Below are positions 11,032-24,100 of a stretch of 64,000 nucleotides of DNA, in pieces. The stretch is from Cucumis sativus (Eukaryota; Streptophyta; Magnoliopsida; Cucurbitales; Cucurbitaceae), in the NCBI RefSeq assembly GCF_000004075.3, contig NC_026661.2, positions 22,038,307-22,102,306 on the forward strand. Direction: 5' to 3'. Each line of letters opens with the position of its first letter. The first letter of the stretch is position 1. The translations under genes were made by a program, and so were the position numbers. Below the pieces are notes generated by a model. The model had not been told where the DNA came from. It made no database searches and saw nothing but the letters and a program-made list of their open reading frames with translations.

Positions 11032-14000
11032 ATGGCTCACCTTCCTTACGATCCTTACTATCTCTATAATCAACCGGACCCGACCTACAGTGAACGGAGC
11101 AACATCAACACGCTCTTCATCTCTGGTCTCCCTGACGACGTCAAGGCGCGCGAGATTCACAACCTTTTCCGCCGTCGCCCGGGGTTCGACTCTTGCCAGC
11201 TCAAGTACACTGGACGCGGCAATCAGGTTTTCTTTTCGTTTCCATTTCTTTCCGTTTTGGCTGTAGGAAGCTATACATTATGAGGAATAGGAAGAGGAAA
11301 GTATTGAAGTGCAAAAAAGATGGGACAATTTTTAGGTCTGGGTTGGATTGAGTATGATTTTAATTTGTGATTCTAGTAGTTTTCAGTTTTCTCGAATTTG
11401 GATAGGATACAAAATGATTGGAGATTTTGAGCTTCTTCTGAGCTTTTGTACGACAAGGAAGCCTAATTTTCTTCAATTTGTTAGAAGAACGTTTACTATT
11501 TTGCTACTTCAAAGGAAATCGGTTGTCCTGCCATTGGTTGCCGTTTTTATACCGATCCTTTTGTTTTCTCAGGTTGTGGCATTTGCCACTTTTTACAATC
11601 ACCAATCGGCTGTGACAGCGCTTCATGCATTAAATGTAAGATCATGTATTATAGATAGTTCCATATTTGAGTCAATCTGATTTCTAATTCGTTGTGAAGC
11701 TTAGTTGATTTTGTTTATTTTTCTTTTGCATGTTGCATTCTGTTTCTCTAGCAGGTTCTGATAGTAGAATTTTGGTCAGTATTGTGAATTTTTAATGTTG
11801 AAACATTACGATGGTGCTGTATCAGGGTGTCAAATTTGATCCACAAAGTGGATCGGTTCTGCATATTGAACTTGCTAGGTCAAATTCTAGGAGAAAGCAT
11901 AAGCCAGGTGAGGGCTTAGAGATATGCATTTCCTGCTTGAGCCAAGTTATTATGCTAAGATGATCCATTTTATCATATGATCGGATCCGATGTTGCTTTA
12001 TACAGGTGGTGGAGCATATGTTGTGATAGATAAAAGGAAAAAAACCGATGCCAATTCTCAGGAAACATCAAGTGATGATGGTGAAATGTTTTCACTCTCT
12101 AATATATAACATTTGTTTCTAGCATCATATTTTTCTCCTACGTGTTTGAAATGTTCTCTTTTCATGTTCACAACTGTCCATTCTCTTATTGATCATATGG
12201 ATTTGTATTGTCTTTTTGCTTGCCTATCTTTTTTCCTCAATATGTAGTCTACATTTCACTTGCATATTTGCTGCCACACAATCTGAAATTTTGGGCTCAC
12301 ATGCATATTTGTTGTTCGTTTATATATTCAGGAGGCAGTGAACCAGATGAACCATCAAAAAAGGCCCAACAAAGGTTCAAAAAGCATTAAATAAAAGTTT
12401 AATTTTGCTCTCAACTATTATATTAGATGATGTCGCATCACTGGGATATAAAACTGAAATGTTACTTTCTTAGAATTTTTTTTTTTCCTTGAGGTTGAGT
12501 TTATTCTTGTCTAAACAATGCAGCAACGAGGCTGTGGTGACTCCTGCTAATGCTATATCTGCTCCATATGTACGTTAATCTATCTTCATTGTTAGGATTT
12601 AGAACAATCCGTACTAGAATTTGATCTAATTATGTATTGTAATGTAAAAAATAATTATTTTTGCTGTGTTACTAGTAGTCTAATTAATCTAGTCCACGTC
12701 TGTCTACTTTTTGTCCATTTTATACGCACTTTCTTATTTTTGAAGTTCTGAAAATTTTATTTTTGAATTTTTAGTGTTTGTCCAAAAATGAATAAGATGA
12801 TAGGTATTTAGCAGAAATTGTTTCATACTAATTTCTAAGTTGATATTTGTAAAAAATTCCTCTTTCAAATTATTGATAGCTTGTTCATAGGGTTTGACCG
12901 TGCTGATACAATACGACCTTTCTTTTATGTTTGATTGCTGCAGGAGCATCATGAAAAGAATGATGGAGGACCTTGCTCCACTTTGTTTATCGCAAATCTG
13001 GGTCCAAACTGCAATGAAGATGAACTGAAGGAAGTCTTGTGCAAGTGAGTTATACTCGTTCAGTGGTTCTGTAATAACCTTTAGTGAGATTACTCAATTG
13101 TGATAGTGTTAATTTGTTTCTTATTCTCTCCTTTGTTGTGTCCATAATTCTTATTTCAGCGAGGGATTGAAATGATTGGCGATTGCATTACTTGATTTGA
13201 TTTTGTTGAGTTTTTTTTAAAACTTTATGAACTATTTCTCTAAATCATTGTTAGTTTTAATTTTATGTGATGTATTTTGCTGACCACAGTAGAAATTGGT
13301 TTGCAAAAACTTAAGACGAGCAGTTGTTGGAATATTTGGGGATTATTGGACCAGTTCATCTGCCTGTGATGAACTATTTGTTACGTCTCAGACCTAAGCT
13401 ATTTTTCTTGTTTATATACCTTACCTTATTGATCAAAACTACCAATAAAAATCCTACCCTGATAGGAAGAGTTTTGATGTGCCGTTGCTGCATATCATAA
13501 TACAATGAAAAGTAAACAAATTTATTATTTGTCAGTTTATGATAGAAGTTTTATGATCACATTTTACGATGCTAGATATCCTGGATTCAACGTTCTCAAA
13601 TTGCGTGCCAAAAGTGGAATGCCCGTTGCATTTGCTGATTTTGAGGTATGCAAGAGTGCTTTTCAAGGAAGTGTTGAAATTTTACTATGCTGTAATTGTT
13701 CCTTTCTCATTGCTCCGTTTTGAATTACAAGTACTGGTATGATAATTGGTGGACGGTATTGCCTTAAGTCTTCACTAAACCTAGTATTGTTCACATTATT
13801 GAGACCATTTGTATATGCAGTTTTTTTTCTTTCTCTAAACGATCTAATCTACTATATAACCATTGTGGATAAATCTTGGTTTAAATATATATATATATAT
13901 ATATATATATTTGGAAGGAAATCTTGCTTCCAAAATTATTTCTTGTTTTTGTTTTTTATTGTAACATCACACTATCCGATCATGATCTTTGATGGAGGAG

Positions 14001-14381
14001 CTTGTTTCGGAAGATATTTCCACTGTTCTAACTATTGAAATGAGAAACTTCAAGCATTCAATTTTTTTTTCAAGAAAAGAAAATAAAAACTCTGAGCACT
14101 CTCAAATATTCAATCAAAGAGTAATGAGATTCATCTTGAAATATGGCTTCGTTTACCTGACTGTCTTGTTTCAGGACATCGAACAAGCTAGCAAGGTTAT
14201 GGAGGAGCTTCAGGGCAGCGTGCTACCTTCATCAGACCGTGGCGGCATGCATATAGAGTATCTTTATAAATTACTTCTCTATTTTTATTAATAGCTTCAC
14301 TTTCAGCATATGATGAGTATAATTGATTGATTTTGCATGACATTTTCTAGGTATGCTCGGTCTAAAATGAGGAAGTCTTAG
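11032..14381 (+). CDS. RNA-binding protein with two RRM domains
   Basis: Ten exons: 11032-11226, 11573-11635, 11826-11907, 12006-12080, 12332-12374, 12524-12569, 12944-13044, 13576-13645, 14175-14257, 14351-14381. They total 789 nt (262 aa) and all joins are in frame with GT-AG ends. RRM1 spans about residues 25-105, with RNP2 LFISGL (28-33) and RNP1-like VVAFATF (66-72). A polar linker rich in Ser/Asp/Glu/Lys follows. RRM2 is at about 180-255, with RNP2 LFIANL (182-187) and RNP1-like PVAFADF (218-224). The protein stops ten residues after HIEYARS. The layout matches plant RRM proteins related to couch potato/MEC-8/WHI3, thought to bind RNA, but no target can be read from sequence. An (AT)n microsatellite lies in intron 8 (13884-13910). 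Confidence 0.88.
13884..13910. repeat. (AT)13 microsatellite
   Basis: A pure AT dinucleotide run inside intron 8 of the RRM gene. Confidence 0.95.
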
Positions 14382-15150
14382 CTGGAAAGCATTCATCAGT
14401 CTGGTAGGGACTCGTTTGCTGCTACTCTGAAGTTTTATTGCATTAATCAGTCTGGTATTGTTTCTGGTGCTTGCAAATTACGCATCATATCACTGCCTAA
14501 ATAATGAAAATAGATCATGTCATCATGCACATCTTAGCTAAATTATATAGTAAAGTATTGTGTTTTTTTTTTTTTTGGAGGCTATTGCTATGTAGTAGTT
14601 AGTTAATCTCATAGTGGAAGCTTTCTAAGGAGAACCGAGATCTGACTTTAGCTATCTTAGTTAAAAGGAAAAAAGGAAGGAAGAGAGAAAATTCTCGTGA
14701 TGGATGAGATGCAGTTCATTTGGTAGCGCAGTGTATCAGATGTTGTGGCTCAACTAAAATCCTATTAGTTAGTGGACTTTCAGTTTGAATTTGGTTTTTG
14801 GTGACCATAAGAACAAGCAAGGATGATCCCTCTCTAAACTAAAAGACAAACGCTTCATACATACGTTCAAACTCCGGGATGGATTGGACTTGTAGTATCT
14901 TTCTTTCTGCTCTTTGTTGGAGGGGCTGATTTAGCCTTGTAGGGGGATGTAACTCGTCATTAGATAGTAATCGGACAAAACGACGTCTATATCAAACTAC
15001 GATTGAACTTGTAGCATCTTTCTTTTACTCAATTGACAACACAACGTCTGTATCAAACTACAACAGAGGATTAGTTTAATTAATGGTAAGTCAACTAGTT
15101 AAAACATAGACCTTTGATCAAAAGGTTAGAAGTTTAAATTTCTATTCTCA

Positions 15151-15405
15151 TTAGTTGAACTCAAACTGCCAAAGTTGGCCTATGAGTGAATGACATGCAT
15201 CCACGTCTACTACATCACATTTAACTGAAAATTTATGATCTACCAGATCTGTAGTCATCTTTAAATCCTCTAGATAGGGCACTTGTTTCTGTCGAGGGCA
15301 TTCACTCAGATCGATGCCCTCCTTGATTGGAGTTGGATTAACATAAGAATCACGTATATTCTCTTTCGTTCCTCCGAGTTCAACATGTAGACATGGATTC
15401 ACACC
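15151..15405 (-). mobile_element. Ty3/Gypsy pol relic
   Basis: The minus-strand frame contains KCDVVDVDACHSLIGQLWQF. This resembles the conserved plant Gypsy segment between protease and reverse transcriptase (CDVVDMDACH..LGRPWQFD, from memory). The Gly-Arg-Pro is degraded to Gly-Gln-Leu. No LTRs or RT core were found nearby, so this is a small dead fragment. Confidence 0.5.
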
Positions 15406-16411
15406 CTCTCGACTTTATCGATAATATAACGTTTTAACAAATTAAGTTAGGTTGTGTTTCATTGCTGGAAACTGTGGGCAGTTTATAGTTTTCTTGAGTA
15501 GGATGTCTTAGAGGATTAGTAATAGTAATTAATTTGTTCCATTGTTTTTGGACTAAGTTGAACACCTCACATTAATTGCCTCAAATTTCTCCTTCATTTT
15601 GTATGATGGGTTGTTTATAGCCAACCGCCCCCTCCCCATGGCCTGGTAATGATATTAATTTGTGGACCCAAAATGAAAAACAAACGTCGATATGAACTTC
15701 CTTTAATAGAACTTTGTTTCCTATGACCACGCATCTTGTTTATTTATTTCTATTTTTTGTGTGTAATAGTAATAGTTGTGGCCACAATTTCTAGTTTGAT
15801 TTTCATTTTTTAAAGAGATTTTAATGCTAGCAATTGGCTGGTTGGGAAGATTTTTTATTTTGTTTGCCTTGTTAGGGTTTCCCTAATGCTTCTATTTTTT
15901 ATCCGAGGATTTCACGTTTGGATTAAGATAGATAAAGTTACTTCTTTTATTGGTTGTTAGTCTTGAAAATGGGATCACATACTATCAAATAAGATATCAT
16001 AGCCCATAAAATCCAAAAAGATATTTTGTTCAATAAGAAAATAAATTGAGATTCGATAAAGATTGATGAACTTAAAAAAACACCATCGTGTGGGACATAT
16101 TAAAAATTTCACATCGGAAAAACTAAGGAACCTCAAATTTTTTATGGAATATATGTGTTATTTCTCTCTTTCTTAATTGGCTCCGAGAGGAAATCTCATC
16201 CTTTCAAATATTTGTTTTATTTAATAACTATTATATCTTTTGTTTTCTACCATTTAATAAAAGACACAAATTTATAGTGTTAATTAGTCTTTGCAATTTC
16301 AATAAAGGTTAAGTTCAGTCTCAAAGTTTTTTTTTCATTTTTAATAGAAAGTGATTGAATAATATTAAAAGGCATGAAAAAAAAACCACTTCGGGGATGT
16401 GTTAAATTTAT

Positions 16412-16680
16412 GGAATAGTTGCAAATTTAGTAATTAATTAAGGATATAGCATAATTTTAAAAAATTTACAAATATACCAAAATTTGTCAAATTTTATTAA
16501 TGATATAAGTCTATCATTAATAGACCACATGTTGCAAATGTTGATCTATCACTGATATATCATATGAAGTCTATCAGCAATACAAGTCTATCAGTGATAG
16601 TTTTGTTATATTTGCAATTTTTTAAAAATATTGCTATATCCTTAATTATTATTGCTAAAATAGTCATATATTGCAATTTT
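16412..16680. mobile_element. MITE family A, copy 1
   Basis: Left end GGAATAGTTGCAAATTTAG with AATTAAGGATATAGCA is mirrored at the right by TGCTATATCCTTAATT and ATTGCAATTTT. The centre contains several short TCTATCA..TGATAG palindromes. No coding capacity. A related copy lies at 35514-35757. Confidence 0.65.
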
Positions 16681-19544
16681 TCTAAATTTATAAAACAATT
16701 TTTTCTTATATTAAACAATCACCATTATTGAAGATATATAGACTAAAGACTTTTAAAATTGCAACAATTTGGAAAACATTGTAAATGACAAAATTGTTGA
16801 AAATATTTACGTAATAAAATTTTAGTTATCGGTGTTATTATGTCTAGAATTTGAAATTTTATTATATTTAGTAGATATTTTGATTTATTTTAAAATATAT
16901 TAGTTATTTTAGTTTAATTTTAGCTTATAGCTTTTTGTTTCAATAGATAAAAGCAATTATTAGCATATCAATTCTAAGCAGATTGATTTTCTCAGTAACT
17001 GTTTGGTTATTACATTATTACTTATCTGTGGAAGTATATGTGGTTAAATTTGTTGTGTTTGGATTTATTTTGCTAAGGCTTGGTATAACTGAAGTTGATA
17101 TGATTAAGATTTATTTGGCAATTGGGATAAAGACAATTCTGCTCTAATTAGAAAACAATGAGTGTTGTTCTCATTGGTCCATTCCCTATGTTTTAACTCT
17201 TTGTGGTTGTCATTGTGCTTTTTCAAAATGCCCAATTACTAAAGTTAAAATCCTCAATTTTGTTCTTCTTCTAAAGAGACCAATTGAAAATTTTAGATGG
17301 AGATTGAGACTTAGAAACACACTTGGCAGTGTTCATGTCTCTATTTTTGCTTCAATTTCTTTTCATAGCTGTAATTTGCGTTTCAATAAACTTCTGCTTC
17401 AAATGTTGCAATTTTTCAATGAATAAAAGTGTTTTTTTTTTAAACAAACAAAAATATTAAAGAATACATTTTTTCACTTTTCAAAAAATATTGGATAGAA
17501 CTTGACTTTTCAAAATAATCAGTGTTTTCATCTCTCTTCCTTGAATTCATCGTTAAGCTATGTTTATTTTATTTTGACAAAAAAAATATATTATTTTAAT
17601 TTTATAGGTCGAAAAGGTAATTTATTCATTAAAATATAAATATATCCTTCTCAGTTTCATTCTTTATTTTAATTTGGTCAGATTTCTTTTAAGGCAAATT
17701 TATTGCTGACATGATGAGTAAGCATTTAAGCTGTACTTTGAAATTTGATTGTTATTTTTATCTTTTAGTTTTAAAATTAATTACTCCTTCAAATTTTAGT
17801 TGAAATATTGTTCTAATCTTTATACTTTATACTTTGTTCAATTTTACTTAAATTTAATATAGTCTTCTATTTTAGCAATAATGGGCTCTACTTTCTATGT
17901 CACAGTTGTTTGATTTAAAGCTCTGAAATTTGATTTGTTTATTTCCAAAATTTAACCTAAAGTCAATACAACTAATCAATTCAATATCACAATTTGAGAT
18001 TTTTTTTTAATTGTTGTGATTTTTATTTTTCATTTTTAATTCTCATTTTATATAGAAAAAACAGACAAGAATTATATCTATATATATTTAAGTGTTGCAT
18101 GCTTCATGTGTGTGTATATATAAAGTATAAAATCTAGATCGAATTTACTAAATAAAAGAGTAACAAAAATTGATATTTATTTAAAGTATAAAAACTAAAT
18201 TGTATTAATCTCACAACATACATGTGTGTGTATATCTAAATGAACTAAATCAAATCCAAATTTACATACATTAATGTGATTCTAATAATTAATATTAGAA
18301 TAAAAATTACAAATTTATTGCACCATATTTTAATTGGCTTCGAATCTGCCTCTTTCTTTAATTAAATGCTCGAATTCCGATCTCACCTTCCATTCAAATT
18401 CTTTGAATTATTAATGAACAGATCTATTGATTTTTTTAATAATAATAATAATAATATTATCTATATTTAATATATTTTAATATATCTTCTTAATATTTAA
18501 TTTAATTTAATTTAAAATCTAATAGAATTATTTTTTAATTGTTAAGTCTTCACTTCAGCTTAACACTTATATCATAAACTGACTTTATTATTTAATTTAA
18601 AAATTACCTGTGGCATGCACCTTCATTTTACACATTTAATACTAGAGTAAACACAAAATTAAGGCTCTTTTTATTTTGTTATTATTTAATATTTTCAAAA
18701 AATAATTAAGTTCTAAAGTCTCATTTTTCACACTTTTTGCTTTAAGTTAGGAATATTTTTAAATATATTAAAACGAACTGAAATAGAAATTTGTTAAAAC
18801 AAATTAATTAACTCAATTCAAATTTGTTACCTCAACCTCAATAGTTTAATCTATTCAAAACTATCTAGAATTATTTTTAAAATTTTTATTATCTAATATG
18901 TTGAATAACTTAAGACCAAAATAGAAAAATAGAAGCAACATCCAAAACAAACAAAGAAGCCAAAGGTATAACTTGAATTCTACTCTCAATCGTTAACTCA
19001 TTCATTTCATGTATGCAAATGATATCTTTTAGCAAGAGTTATATACTTCCTGGTTCAAACAAATTCTCCATTATTTGTGTCATCATACTTTATCTATTGT
19101 AAAAATAAATATTTTCTTATGGTATTGTTCTTCATTTCAGTCTCATTCCAATCTAACAAGAGTGACAATGACCCATCACAAATTGTTTAGCCTTTTTCAT
19201 TTATTTATTTTCGTTGAAAATATAAACAAATTAAACAAGTCAAATAATTTGTCATGCTTTGCCACCATACATTATATATATATATATATATTTTCTCTTT
19301 TAACATATATTATTGAAAGAGAAAAATACAACAATTGTGAGAACTTATTTGTGTATATATACATATATATTATAGGGGAGATGACATTATTGTATTCTGT
19401 AAATAAAATAACTGAAGTCAAGGCTCAGAGCTCAAAGAGCTTTAATTGTAAATAATATAAATTAGAAAGACACGAAATATATAAGAAAATAAAAACAAAA
19501 CAAAACAAAAGTAGTTTTTGTAAAAACACACACACATATATATA

Positions 19545-19704
19545 TATATAAAGAAAGGGATCAGCAGAGAAAGAGATAAGAAAGAGAAGAAAGAGAAGAA
19601 AGAGAAGGAAGAGTAGAGAGAGAGAAGGAAAGAAGAAGGCATGGATGTGTGAGCTCTTGGGAATGGTTCAAACAAGATTCTACACAAACAGTAGCTTCAA
19701 CTGG
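19545..19704 (+). promoter_or_regulatory. Probable core promoter and first (non-coding) exon of the ABCC8-like gene
   Basis: TATATAAAG near 19545 is followed by a purine-rich GAGAAAGA leader and an ideal splice donor, TGG/GTAAGT, at 19704/19705. The matching acceptor is GAGCAG/GAGCG at 21139/21140, leaving 23 leader bases before the ATG at 21163. The leader contains ATG at 19641 (a four-codon ORF) and ATG at 19663. Once spliced, the second gives a 20-codon ORF ending TGA at 21158-21160, two bases before the main ATG. Transcript data are needed to prove the exon. Confidence 0.5.
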
Positions 19705-21139
19705 GTAAGTCGTTTTTCTTTTAAACACGACTTGGGAAAAATAAAAAAGAAAGGTTTGGAGACGGTTTGATAACGTTTTTATTTCATTTTATTTCTTCTT
19801 TTTATTTCTTTTCTTTTTTCGTAAGGATATCATTTCAAATAGAATTTATTTTCAAACTTTTTTTTCTTTTTTGTTAAGAATAATGAAATGAAATTATCGT
19901 TCATGTGTTAGAGAAAGCTAACAAGAAATTTAAAAAGTATACTTAAAAAGACTTCATGTTGTTTTCTTTTTTTAAACAAGAAAAAAAATGATAAAAAGTT
20001 ACACAATTTTGAATTGACATTTCCTTTAGATTTTCAAATAAGTTGGAAATGGGAAATGAGAAATGAGGATTTTCTTTAATGAAATTAACCCTATAGTTTG
20101 ATAAAAAATATACATATATATTTCTTTTGTGTGAAAAAAAAAATTTCAAATAGAACAAAATTTGAAACTATTTACAAATATAGAAAAATCTATCGAATTT
20201 CATTTAAACTATTTTTATTTGAGTTGTCAAGTGAAGGATAGAATACGAAATTAAAAAATTCAAACTCTTTCAAATCGAAAAAATTAGAAAATAATAATAA
20301 AAAAAAAAGAAATGTGAGAAAAAATAGTTTAAAATATTTAAAAAAATATAGCAAATTTTTCGTTTCTTTCGACGATAAACAATAATAGAGATTGATAAAA
20401 TTTCATGGAACTAAAATTTTATTTATTTTACTATATTTAAAAATTTAGAACGGGAGAACCTTCCGTTGGTGATTGAAAAAAAATTGCTTTTCTTTACTTT
20501 ATATATTAATGTGGAAGTGGTCTAATTTAATCATTTATATTTTCGTATGTTTTTATTTTACTAAAGAAAATTGTTAATCATTAGTTTTAAATTATTATTT
20601 CAGCTTCAAACAAAAGTGAAAATACCTATAAACCAAAATTTGTTTGCTTGTGAGTTCTTATGTTTTAGAAAAATTTCTGGTCTATTTTGAGATTTGAAAC
20701 CAATTGGGATTTAGTTTGATATAAACGAATGATTGGTTTGTTCAAAGAATTAAAATATTATTTTAATCTCTAGAATTTTAGAATTGTTTAACATTTTAGT
20801 TCATGTCATGTAATCACCAATATGAGTGATTTTTTCAAAACCTTTAAGCACTTTATAGGACATTTAAAAGCATATTTACTTATTATAATAAAAATTATCA
20901 ATTTCAAAAGTGTATCAATTTGCGTCGTTGCATTGGTAGATAGATATCATACAAGACTTTAAATGTAAATCGATTTTTTTTGTTTGTACTCTCTTTATCT
21001 TGTCAGTTCAATAGTGTATGAGAGGTAAAAAATTTGAAGCTTCTAATCCAAAATGCACTTTTCATATCATAGATATGCTCACATTCGCTACTTGATTTTG
21101 AGGTATGAGAGAGTTGTAATTTGAAGTGTTTATGAGCAG
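19705..21139 (+). other. Putative leader intron of the ABCC8-like gene
   Basis: AT-rich sequence between a consensus donor (GTAAGT) and the acceptor at TTATGAGCAG. I looked here for a TMD0-coding exon (about 200 codons with five membrane spans) and found none in any frame. Confidence 0.45.
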
Positions 21140-21162
21140 GAGCGAAATTTAGAGGTCTGATC

Positions 21163-24100
21163 ATGGCGGAACCTTTGCTACAAAAATGGACTGAAGAATC
21201 AGTTGGTTCATTCAATGTTGAACAGGCTTGTTTCTTCAGCAAACTTACATTTTCTTGGATTAACCCTTTGCTTACTTTGGGTTACTCAAAAACATTGACT
21301 CTTGAGGATGTTCCTCCTCTTGATTCTGAGGATGAAGCTGAATTGGCTTACCAGAAATTTTCCCATGTTTGGGATTCACTCTCAGCAGAAAAGGGTTGTT
21401 CAAGCTCTGGGAATTTGGCCTTTCAAGCCATTAAAAATGTTCATTTGAAGGAAAATGTTTTGATAGCATTTTATGCTCTTCTCAAAACACTTTCTGTTGT
21501 GGTTTCTCCTCTTATTCTCTTTGCTTTTGTTAACTATTCAAATAGTACTGAAAAACATTTGGATCAGGGTCTTTCTATTGTGGGGTTTTTGATTGTCTCC
21601 AAGATGCTTGAATCTTTTGGCCAAAGACATTATTTCTTTGGTTCTAGAAGGTCAGGGATGAAAATAAGATCAGCTTTAATGGTGGCAGTTTATAAGAAGT
21701 TATTGAAGCTTTCTAGTTTAGGGAGGACAAGGCATTCTGCTGGAGAGATAGTAAACTATATTGCTGTTGATGCTTATAGAATGGGAGAATTTCCATGGTG
21801 GTTTCATCTGGCTTGGAGTTCAGGTTTATTGCTTATTTTATCCATTGTATTGCTATTTTGGGTGGTGGGTATTGGAGCTTTGCTGGGTTTAATTCCTCTT
21901 CTTATTTGTGGGTTTCTCAATGTGCCGTTTGCTAAGTCATTACAAAAGTCTCAGTACCATTTCATGCTTGCTCAAGACGAGAGATTGAGGTCTACTTCTG
22001 AAGTCCTTAACAATATGAAGATTATTAAGTTGCAATCATGGGAAGAAAAGTTTCAAAGCTTAATCGAATCACTTCGTGAAAAGGAGTTCAAATGGTTGAA
22101 AGAAACACAAATGAAGAAGGCTGATGGGTCCCTGTTGTATTGGATGGCTCCCACTATTGTATCTGCTGTTGTTTTCTTTGGATGTGTTCTTTTCCAAAGC
22201 GCTCCTTTGAATGCAAGCACCATTTTTACTGTTCTTGCAACACTCAGAATGATGTCTGAACCTGTAAGAATGATACCAGAAGCTCTTTCAATCCTGATCC
22301 AAGTCAAGGTATCTTTTGATAGACTGAACGCCTTCTTACTTGACGATGAGCTCAAAAACGACGAAGTCATTGAAAACCCATCAATGGATAAGATGATTGA
22401 AATACATAATGGTAACTTCAGGTGGGATCCGGAGTCAGTGATTTTAACTTTAAAGGATGTAGATTTAGATGTAGAAAGAGGACAGAAAGTTGCTATATGT
22501 GGACCGGTTGGAGCTGGAAAATCTTCTCTGCTACATGCCATACTTGGAGAGATACCAAAGCTTACTGGAAATGTGAGTTCTCAACACAAAGCATATTTGG
22601 TATGACATGAAAATGCATCAAAACTAAATTAGTTTGTGTATGCTTTTTTTTATATTACAGGTTCAAGTAAATGGATCGATAGCTTATGTTTCACAAATAG
22701 CTTGGATTCAAAGTGGGACAATCCGTGATAACATACTCAATGGAAAGCCAATGGACACAGACAGGTATAAGAATGCCATAAAAGCATGTGCTTTGGACGA
22801 GGACATCAATAGTTTTGACCATGGAGATCTTACAGAAATAGGGGAGAGAGGCCTTAACATGAGTGGAGGTCAGAAACAGAGGATTCAACTTGCAAGAGCT
22901 GTCTATAATGATGCTGATATTTATCTACTTGATGATCCTTTTAGTGCAGTTGATGCGCATACTGCTACAACACTCTTTGATGTAAGTACACGAAGAATTA
23001 TGTTTTGTATCTAGCCATTATTAAAATTCAAGAGAATCTTTTTAGTAGAGATATCATTATCCAACTTGACGAAGGTTGAAAGTTTTGCAGGAATGTGTCA
23101 TGACTGCTCTAGATAAGAAAACCGTCGTTCTTGTGACACATCAAGTGGAGTTTCTTTCTGAAGTTGATAAGATTCTGGTAAGTTAGGTACTTTAAAACGT
23201 CATGTCCATGTTAAAGTAGTTGTAGTCTTGTAAACACTTTCTCATCGACATGTCTTGCTATTTTTTCAGGTAATTGAGGGTGGAGAAATAACTCAATCAG
23301 GAAGCTATGAAGAACTGTTGACCGTCGGGACGCCTTTTCAAAAGCTTGTGAGTGCTCACAAAGATGGCATAATAGCATCTGGCACTTCAGAGTCTGAAAA
23401 CCCGAGAGACTTCGAAACAATTGACATCGTGAAACGTGAAAAATATGATAAAAAGGATGCAAATAGCAAAAGGTTGGGTGGAGTACAACTAACAGATGAA
23501 GAAGAGAAGGAAATTGGGGATGTTGGTTGGAGACCATTCTGGGACTATATCACAGTTTCTAAGGCATCTTCTCTTGTGTATTTAAGCGTAATTAGTCTAT
23601 GTGGTTTCCTTGGTTTTCAAACAGCTTCAACTTATTGGCTAGCCATTGCCATTGAGTTGCCTCATATCAGCAGTGGCACAATGATTGGAATCTATGCAGC
23701 TATTTCACTTTTTAGTGCAGTATTTGTACATTCCAGGTCCATTTTAACCGCTCATTTTGGATTAAGAGCTTCTAAAGCTTTCTTCTATGGTTTCACAAAT
23801 TCTATCTTCAAAGCTCCAATGACATTCTTTGATTCAACTCCAATTGGACGAATCTTGACTCGAGTATGATTATTGTGGCTTCATCTTCATTCCTATTTCT
23901 TAGGCATGCATCATAAAGCTACACCAAAACTGATGTTGTTGAGATCGTAATATTTACAGGCCTCGTCAGATTTGAGTATTGTGGATTTTGACATACCATT
24001 TGCCGCCATCTTCGTAATATCTGGTGCTCTAGATCTTGTTGTAGTGATTGCAATTGTGGCTTCTGTTACGTGGGAAGTTCTTCTTGTTGCCATTCCAGCT

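Larger units (their letters stand above)
14382..19574. other. AT-rich intergenic region
   Basis: No intact gene is seen in this region of about 5.2 kb. Contents recognised: the 3' UTR of the RRM gene, a Gypsy protease/RT-linker relic (about 15150-15405, minus), a MITE (16412-16680), a (TAA)n run at about 18439-18462 and (AT)n runs near 19264-19290. The rest is A/T-rich DNA with short random ORFs. Confidence 0.6.

Noticed and set aside
13505..13723. ORF of 72 codons with own ATG as a separate small gene
   Set aside because: Only its middle part (YPGFNVLKLRAKSGMPVAF) is coding; it is exon 8 of the RRM gene read through its intron borders.
19075..19455. ORF of 126 codons upstream of the ABCC8-like gene, considered as a missing TMD0 exon
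   Set aside because: Composition is low-complexity (IYIYIY runs from AT repeats) and it has no likeness to TMD0 or suitable splice sites to the ABCC8 frame.
22053..22541. Antisense ORF of 162 codons opposite ABCC8 exon 1
   Set aside because: It lies entirely opposite NBD1/TMD1 codons of a strongly supported exon; no motif of its own.
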